From Lachnospiraceae bacterium UBA3401 (lineage in GTDB: Bacteria > Bacillota > Clostridia > Lachnospirales > Lachnospiraceae), in the NCBI GenBank assembly GCA_002358575.1, contig DEPD01000083.1, positions 1 through 45,694 on the forward strand: a stretch of DNA of 45,694 nucleotides, written 5' to 3'. Within the stretch, counting starts at the first letter, position 1. Each line of letters begins with the position of its first letter. A model generated the notes under the pieces. It was not told the origin of the DNA. It saw only the letters and a list, made by a program, of their open reading frames with translations, and did not search any database. The translations under genes were made by a program, and so were the position numbers. Of this stretch, positions 41,531 to 45,694 are shown in pieces.

Positions 41531-41815
41531 ATGGTTGTTGAATATGCAAAAGCGGGTTTATCTATGACATCTACAGAACGGGATAGTGTGACCAACAGTA
41601 TAAGCACTATAGCCAGTACACCATATGCATCAGCTCCATATATTCGAAGTATGGGAATAAAAAATTATCCTCCTGAATCAAATTCAGAGATTGCAAGAAA
41701 TCAATATGCAGCAGAAGTAATGACACAATGTGCTATATGGGAAAATCGTGCAAAGGTTTCAGAAGTATACTTTGGGGAGAATAATGATGTAAGGATGGTG
41801 ATAGAGAGTGGCTAG
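41531..41815 (+). CDS. Baseplate protein W (gp25-like)
   Basis: A 94-residue P2 W / T4 gp25-like protein. The conserved part is NSISTIASTPYASAPYIRSMGIKNYPPES with the 'L-T-P-x-G-x-x-x-x-x-P-E-Y-G' type pattern changed to TPYASAPY. It overlaps the J gene by 8 bases. It forms the inner baseplate ring with J. Confidence 0.78.
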   Translation: MVVEYAKAGLSMTSTERDSVTNSISTIASTPYASAPYIRSMGIKNYPPESNSEIARNQYAAEVMTQCAIWENRAKVSEVYFGENNDVRMVIESG

Positions 41816-42965
41816 AATTGATGCGTTGGAAAATCTGCCTAAAATTGATATGCTGGCGGAGGAAGGGATAACCTTTGAATCTATCGTGAATGAAATGATT
41901 TCTGACTATGAAGCATACTGGAAGGAGCTGACGAAGGAAGAACTGGTATTGTATCCTGCGGACAGCAGAAGAATTATGCTGAATGTAGCAGCGGGAAAGC
42001 TATACCAACTGGCGACTATCATAAATGAAAGGCATAAACTTAATTTTTTACAGTATATGTATGGTGACTTTACCAAAAACTGGGCTGCTAATTTTGGATT
42101 TAAGGAAGATGGAGTGGAGTCAGCGGTTGTTACATTGAGGTTTTATCTTGTGGAAGAACAATTAATGGATGTGATTATTCCAGCCGGAATAAGAGCAACT
42201 TCTGGTGACAATATTTTTTTTGCAACAGATGAACCATTAATTATTCCAGCAGGAGAGATCTATGCAGATACAAGTGCAACCTGTACCCAGCAGGGAACTA
42301 TAGGGAACAATTATGCGGTTGGACAATTAAATATAATAGCAGATCCTATTAATCTTGTAGAGCGTGTAGAAAATGTGACACAGAGCGCTGGCGGGCATGA
42401 TGAGTATACAAATCAGGAACTAAAGGAATTAATCTACAATTTTCCGGCATCTTATACAACCGCAGGACCAGCAGAGTGTTATGAGCAGATTGTAAAGTCT
42501 TATAGTAAAAATATAATTGATGCAAAGGTAATTACGAATAATGAAGCGTTGGTACAAATATATATATTGTTACAAAATGGTGTAATCCCTACAACAGAAT
42601 ATTGTGAAAATGTCTTAAGCTATCTTAAAGAGCTAAAAATAACTCCTGATACCGATAAGATAGAAATCTTCTCACCAGATGCAGTGGATTATGAAGTGGA
42701 GGCTGCGTATTATATCGTGGATGAGCAGAAAGATATAGCAGATGCACTTAAAGAATCTATTGAAGAGGCAGGAATTGAATTTGTTAATTATACCAGAAGC
42801 AAGATTGGACGTGCAGTCAATCCCAACATTTTAGTTACATATGCAAATGCAGCAGGCGCTTTTCGGATAGAGATTGTAAAACCAGTGTATATTCATATTT
42901 GTGAAAATGCAGTGGCAAATTGTAATAGCATCAAAATGATTTTTGGAGGATTTGAAAAGGAATAG
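41808..42965 (+). CDS. Baseplate J-like protein
   Basis: The wedge protein gpJ/gp6-like. It has 385 residues. Hallmarks are YPADSRRIMLNVAAGKLYQLATIINERHKLNFLQYMYGDFTKNWA near 45-90, AVVTLRFYL near 105, IPAGIRATSGDNIFFATDEPLIIPAG, GTIGNNYAVGQLN, and AGGHDEYTNQELKELI near 195. GTG start at 41808 overlapping gpW. Confidence 0.92.
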   Translation: MARIDALENLPKIDMLAEEGITFESIVNEMISDYEAYWKELTKEELVLYPADSRRIMLNVAAGKLYQLATIINERHKLNFLQYMYGDFTKNWAANFGFKEDGVESAVVTLRFYLVEEQLMDVIIPAGIRATSGDNIFFATDEPLIIPAGEIYADTSATCTQQGTIGNNYAVGQLNIIADPINLVERVENVTQSAGGHDEYTNQELKELIYNFPASYTTAGPAECYEQIVKSYSKNIIDAKVITNNEALVQIYILLQNGVIPTTEYCENVLSYLKELKITPDTDKIEIFSPDAVDYEVEAAYYIVDEQKDIADALKESIEEAGIEFVNYTRSKIGRAVNPNILVTYANAAGAFRIEIVKPVYIHICENAVANCNSIKMIFGGFEKE

Positions 42966-42976
42966 GGAGGAATATC

Positions 42977-43627
42977 ATGTTTCAGATAGATGATGTGGGG
43001 AGCATGTATTTATCCTTGCCGCCTAATTTACAGGATACAGAGAATGCGTGTTTTTCATTTGCTTTTGACAAACAGATTCAGAAGTTGTGTAAACTTACAG
43101 AAAATCTTACTGTGTGGAGTGATTTGGACAATGCAGACCCAAAATATTATGATTATATGGCTTTGGCAATACGAACACCATACTATAAATCAGAATATAA
43201 TCAAAAACAAAAATTAAAGCTGATAAAGGCAACACTTGCTGCACGAAGGTATGCTGGAACAGTTAAAGCTGTTGAGGAACTTCTAGATCAAAGCATTTTA
43301 TTTGCAAAGTTTGTACCTTGGTATGAGTATAATGGAGAACCATATCATTTCAAGATTAGGACAAGTGATACACCAGAAACAGAATCTCGTATTTTATTTG
43401 GAAATATGCTTCAGCGAGTGAAGGCAGCCAGATCGATTATAGATGGGGTAGAGATAGATCATGCTCCTGTTAAGAATACGATATATATTGGTACTGGAAT
43501 CCGTCAGCAGAAAATAATACAAATCCACAATAAAGAAGCATTTGAGTATAAAGTCTGTGGAATATGGCAGATTGGATGTGCAATTAGTGTAAAAAAGCAG
43601 ATTGTTATCAAGGGGGGAAAGGAATGA
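42977..43627 (+). CDS. Tail protein I-like (gpI)
   Basis: A 216-residue P2 gpI-like baseplate periphery protein. Features are SDLDNADPKYYDYMALAIRTPYYKSEY and LIKATLAARRYAGTVKAVEELLDQ (about 40-95), the conserved 'K-G-T-x-x-A-v-e-x-l' type segment. It links J to the fibres. Its stop overlaps the next gene start by 4 bases. Confidence 0.85.
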   Translation: MFQIDDVGSMYLSLPPNLQDTENACFSFAFDKQIQKLCKLTENLTVWSDLDNADPKYYDYMALAIRTPYYKSEYNQKQKLKLIKATLAARRYAGTVKAVEELLDQSILFAKFVPWYEYNGEPYHFKIRTSDTPETESRILFGNMLQRVKAARSIIDGVEIDHAPVKNTIYIGTGIRQQKIIQIHNKEAFEYKVCGIWQIGCAISVKKQIVIKGGKE

Positions 43628-44364
43628 CAAAGTTTGAAGGATGTTATTTAACGAATGCTGGACGTTATATGGTATATGACAAAGGGCTGACTAATATAAC
43701 TTTCACAAGAGCTGTTACGGGGTCTGGTATGCATGTATCCAAAGAAGAAATACCTGATATGGTGGAATTAAAAGAAACAAGACAGGAATTTGGTTTAGAT
43801 AGTTTTTGTGAGCTTGGAGACTGTACAGTCAGTGTTAAATTCAAGGTTAATAATGTTAACTTAGAACAGGGATATCAACTGAGTGAAATTGGAATATATG
43901 CCAAAGCAGATGACAGGGAAGAGATTTTGTATTGTGTTGCATATGCTTTGGAGGGGTATACAGAAGAAGTACCTGCAAATGATGGTTCAATAACATACTT
44001 TATGGCAGTGGATATAGAAACCGTTGTATCGAACGATGCGGAAGTATCAATTGTATATTCAGAAGAACATGAGTGGTCTAAAAATTATATAGATATCATA
44101 ATTGCAGATATTTTTGAAGAGACCAATATTAAAGAAGCTTTCTTTTTCGTTTTTACCAAAACAGATGCTGCAGATAGGCTGGTCATGTCTGCAGCAGAAG
44201 TAGCAAACGCATTAGAGACCGAGTGGAATGGGCAGTCTTCGGCTGATATAAATGCTTTAAGTTCCAAAGATATAGAGACAGCAATATGTACGGAGTGGGA
44301 CGGACAGTCTTCAAATGATGTTAGAGCACTTACATCATCTGAAATATCAAAAGTAACAAATTAA
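43624..44364 (+). CDS. Tail fibre N-terminal/adhesin-type protein
   Basis: A 246-residue protein with the phage fibre attachment pattern (MTKFEGCYLTNAGRYMVYDKG; NLEQGYQLSEIGIYAKADDREEILYCVAYALEGY), as in P2-like tail fibre N-terminal domains. The end contains two similar short units (NALETEWNGQSSADINAL; TAICTEWDGQSSNDVRAL). ATGA overlap with gpI. A likely receptor-binding assembly component; the receptor is unknown. Confidence 0.78.
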   Translation: MTKFEGCYLTNAGRYMVYDKGLTNITFTRAVTGSGMHVSKEEIPDMVELKETRQEFGLDSFCELGDCTVSVKFKVNNVNLEQGYQLSEIGIYAKADDREEILYCVAYALEGYTEEVPANDGSITYFMAVDIETVVSNDAEVSIVYSEEHEWSKNYIDIIIADIFEETNIKEAFFFVFTKTDAADRLVMSAAEVANALETEWNGQSSADINALSSKDIETAICTEWDGQSSNDVRALTSSEISKVTN

Positions 44365-44372
44365 TTTTATTT

Positions 44373-44401
44373 TTCCATTCAATCCAGTGGTAGCATACAA
44401 T
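44373..44401. repeat. Left inverted repeat of a possible invertible cassette
   Basis: A 29-bp sequence whose complement matches 44853-44881 at 26 of 29 positions (shared blocks ATTGTATGCT, CACTGGATTG and ATGGAA on the complementary strand). It sits in the gap between two fibre genes. Confidence 0.75.
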
Positions 44402-44425
44402 TTCAAAATATGAAGGAGGAAATTT

Positions 44426-44845
44426 ATGGGATATTTAGACCAAACAGGATTAGAACAGGTATGGGGGAAAATAACACAAGGCTTTGTAGGAAAAGGGACA
44501 GTATATACTAGGGATGAGACAAACGCGGCTGTTTCGGCTGCTATTGGACAGGCTGTTGCAGGTATCTATAAAGTGAAGGGATCTGTAGCGTTTGCAGATC
44601 TGCCAACAACAGAGATGCGGGAAGGATATGTATATAACATAACGAATGAGTTCACCGCAGATAATACATTTGTAGAAAGCGAACAAGGAAAGAAATATCC
44701 AGCTGGAACAAATGTTGTATATACTGAAGCAGGATGGGATGCAATGGCTGGTGTATATGATTTTTCTGATTTTATGATGAAATCAGACCTTGAGGATATA
44801 ACAGCAGCAGAAATTGATGCGATCTGTGTGATACCAGAAGAATAA
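44426..44845 (+). CDS. Small fibre-region protein within inverted repeats
   Basis: A 139-residue protein of unknown exact type. The N-terminal part (MGYLDQTGLEQVWGKITQGFVGKG) is like short motifs in phage and bacterial fibre/structural proteins. The middle (GSVAFADLPTTEMREGYVYNITNEFT) and KYPAGTNVVYTEAGWDAMAGVYD look like the tip-domain pattern in Lachnospiraceae phage fibres. GGAGGAAATTT precedes it. It is flanked on both sides by the 29-bp inverted repeat. Confidence 0.75.
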   Translation: MGYLDQTGLEQVWGKITQGFVGKGTVYTRDETNAAVSAAIGQAVAGIYKVKGSVAFADLPTTEMREGYVYNITNEFTADNTFVESEQGKKYPAGTNVVYTEAGWDAMAGVYDFSDFMMKSDLEDITAAEIDAICVIPEE

Positions 44846-44852
44846 AACATTG

Positions 44853-44881
44853 ATTGTATGCTGTCACTGGATTGGATGGAA
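44853..44881. repeat. Right inverted repeat of a possible invertible cassette
   Basis: The partner of 44373-44401, in opposite orientation, three mismatches in 29. The segment between the inner edges is 451 bp and contains exactly one gene. Confidence 0.75.
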
Positions 44882-44905
44882 TTGAAAGCTAAACAGGAGG
44901 AAATT

Positions 44906-45694
44906 ATGGCGGATAATAAAAAATTAGGTTCTACAGGCTTAAAGGCATTCTGGATCAAAATATTTAGTTTAATATGTTTAATTACGGGTAACGTTGATGT
45001 TATAGGGAAAGGAGATCTTCAGACACAGATAGATTCCATGGACGAAAAAGTGAAACAATGTTTTACATCTGCCAGTAATGGTAAAAAAGCGATAGCATCC
45101 GCCATTACTGGCAAGGGTGTCAATACCGCAGCGGATGCAACGTTTGCGACAATGGCAGAAAATATAGGGAATATAAAGACAAGCCCAAAGCTACAGGCAA
45201 AGAATGCAGCCTTAAGTACAGCAGCACAGACAATAAAACCAGATACTGGATATGATGGGCTGTCACAGGTGTCCGTTCCGGCTGTGTCTGGAAACGCAGG
45301 GACAGGAGATGTGCTGGCAAACAAAACTTTTAGCAGCGGTTCTGCTGGAATAAGCAAGACAGGCACCATGCCCAACAAAGGAGCGTGGATAGGAGCAACA
45401 ACAGGAAGTGGGAATGTGACAATTCCGGCAGGATACCATAATGGTCAGGGACATGTGTCTGGCGCAGGTGCCTATAATGCAGGGATAAGCGCCGCAGATG
45501 GGCGGGTAAACGCAGACAGTGCCAACTATAAAGGTGGATACAATGCAGGAGTAAGCGCGACCAAAAAGGGAACAGCAGGAGCAGGAGATGTATTATCTGG
45601 AAAGACCTTTACAAATAGCAGTAGTGTAGGAGCCAGCGGAACAATGCCCAATAAAGGCGCATGGACGGGAGCGACAACAGGAAGTGGGAATGTG
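44906..45694 (+). CDS. Tail fibre protein with tandem repeats, open at the edge
   Basis: An open reading frame from ATG 44906 (GGAGGAAATT upstream) to the end of the window without a stop, at least 263 residues. The N-terminus (MADNKKLGSTGLKAFWIKIF) resembles fibre head-binding ends. From about residue 120 it is built of Gly/Ala/Thr/Ser-rich repeats: the DNA for MPNKGAW...GATTGSGNV recurs with a 276-bp (92-residue) period, and within it NAGISAADG/NAGVSA units. The C-terminal tip, needed for receptor identity, is outside the window. Confidence 0.82.
   Translation, partial: MADNKKLGSTGLKAFWIKIFSLICLITGNVDVIGKGDLQTQIDSMDEKVKQCFTSASNGKKAIASAITGKGVNTAADATFATMAENIGNIKTSPKLQAKNAALSTAAQTIKPDTGYDGLSQVSVPAVSGNAGTGDVLANKTFSSGSAGISKTGTMPNKGAWIGATTGSGNVTIPAGYHNGQGHVSGAGAYNAGISAADGRVNADSANYKGGYNAGVSATKKGTAGAGDVLSGKTFTNSSSVGASGTMPNKGAWTGATTGSGNV
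45368..45694 (+). repeat. 276-bp repeat unit in the fibre gene
   Basis: ATGCCCAA(C/T)AAAGG at 45368 and 45644 mark two copies at 276-bp spacing. The following stretches (CAACAGGAAGTGGGAATGTG) are almost identical. Copy number beyond the window is unknown; such repeats can vary by recombination. Confidence 0.7.

Larger units (their letters stand above)
12511..45694. mobile_element. Temperate contractile-tail prophage, left part
   Basis: The element runs from attL to beyond the window edge in the order integrase, repressor, cro-like, replication and partition, accessory genes, late control, packaging, head, tail, baseplate, fibres. The head module is lambda-like (GpA terminase, gpW, ClpP-type protease, capsid E), and the tail module is P2-like (sheath, tube, E/E', T, X, D, U, W, J, I). 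All structural genes look intact. Holin, endolysin, remaining fibre genes and attR are not in the window, so inducibility cannot be judged fully, but no decay is visible apart from divergent small genes. Confidence 0.93.

Noticed and set aside
44373..44881. Diversity-generating retroelement in the fibre region
   Set aside because: No reverse transcriptase and no template/variable repeat pair with adenine-specific changes are in the window; the repeats are inverted and only 29 bp.
44566..44958. Reverse-strand 130-codon ORF across the right inverted repeat, considered as an alternative fibre end after inversion
   Set aside because: The frame has the composition of a shadow ORF, no ribosome binding site, and no resemblance to fibre domains.

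Overview
The window looks like a chromosome segment of a motile, low-GC gut Firmicute, most likely a Lachnospiraceae member of the Clostridia. This rests on the flagellin/FliS pair, the giant FliK-like gene upstream of flagellin, the DUF2508 gene and the Tad-type pilus genes. About 12.5 kb is host DNA and about 33 kb is the left part of a large temperate phage that runs off the right edge.

Host part (1-12510): glucose-6-phosphate isomerase, a small AT-rich hypothetical gene, a MATE efflux pump, a flagellar cluster (FliK-like protein, flagellin, FliS) preceded by a sigma-28-like promoter and a series of perfect hairpins, a reverse-strand DUF2508 gene, then the start of a Tad pilus operon (prepilin peptidase, TadZ/CpaE-like ATPase, CpaF secretion ATPase).

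Prophage (about 12511 to beyond 45694): a large serine recombinase has inserted the phage inside cpaF. The cut falls after the Walker A and Asp-box region and before Walker B. The left arm carries the integrase and a double-HTH repressor facing left. Back-to-back consensus promoters follow, with a palindromic operator between them, then a Cro-like gene and a replication/partition block: HNH protein, initiator with Phg_2220_C-type C-terminus, DnaC-like loader, RNase H-like protein, ParA and ParB. Two DNA-level structures are written inside coding sequence. One is five iterons at an exact 23-bp pitch, read in all three frames of the initiator gene and followed by an AT-rich tract (likely origin). 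The other is four 19-bp palindrome copies at an exact 51-bp pitch inside parB, with a fifth copy 4.1 kb upstream (likely centromere/operator). A run of small accessory genes follows, including a Tad2-like (DUF2829) anti-Thoeris candidate, a possible acetyltransferase, a DUF1492-like regulator and a HicAB toxin-antitoxin pair.

The late region starts with 10-bp direct repeats, an extended -10 promoter, an immediate terminator and a lambda-like cos candidate. Head genes are lambda-like: Nu1/GpA terminase, gpW, portal, ClpP-type protease with a nested scaffold start, decoration protein and capsid E. Tail genes are P2-like and contractile: sheath, tube, E/E' with a canonical -1 frameshift site, tape measure, X, D, a small V-like protein, U fused to LysM, W, J and I, then fibre genes. 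One small fibre-region gene is flanked by a 29-bp imperfect inverted repeat and may be an invertible cassette. Lysis genes and the right attachment site are not in the window.

Integrase, partition genes and a recognisable origin in one element suggest a phage that can sit in the chromosome or replicate as a partitioned plasmid. Its excision would restore a pilus ATPase gene.
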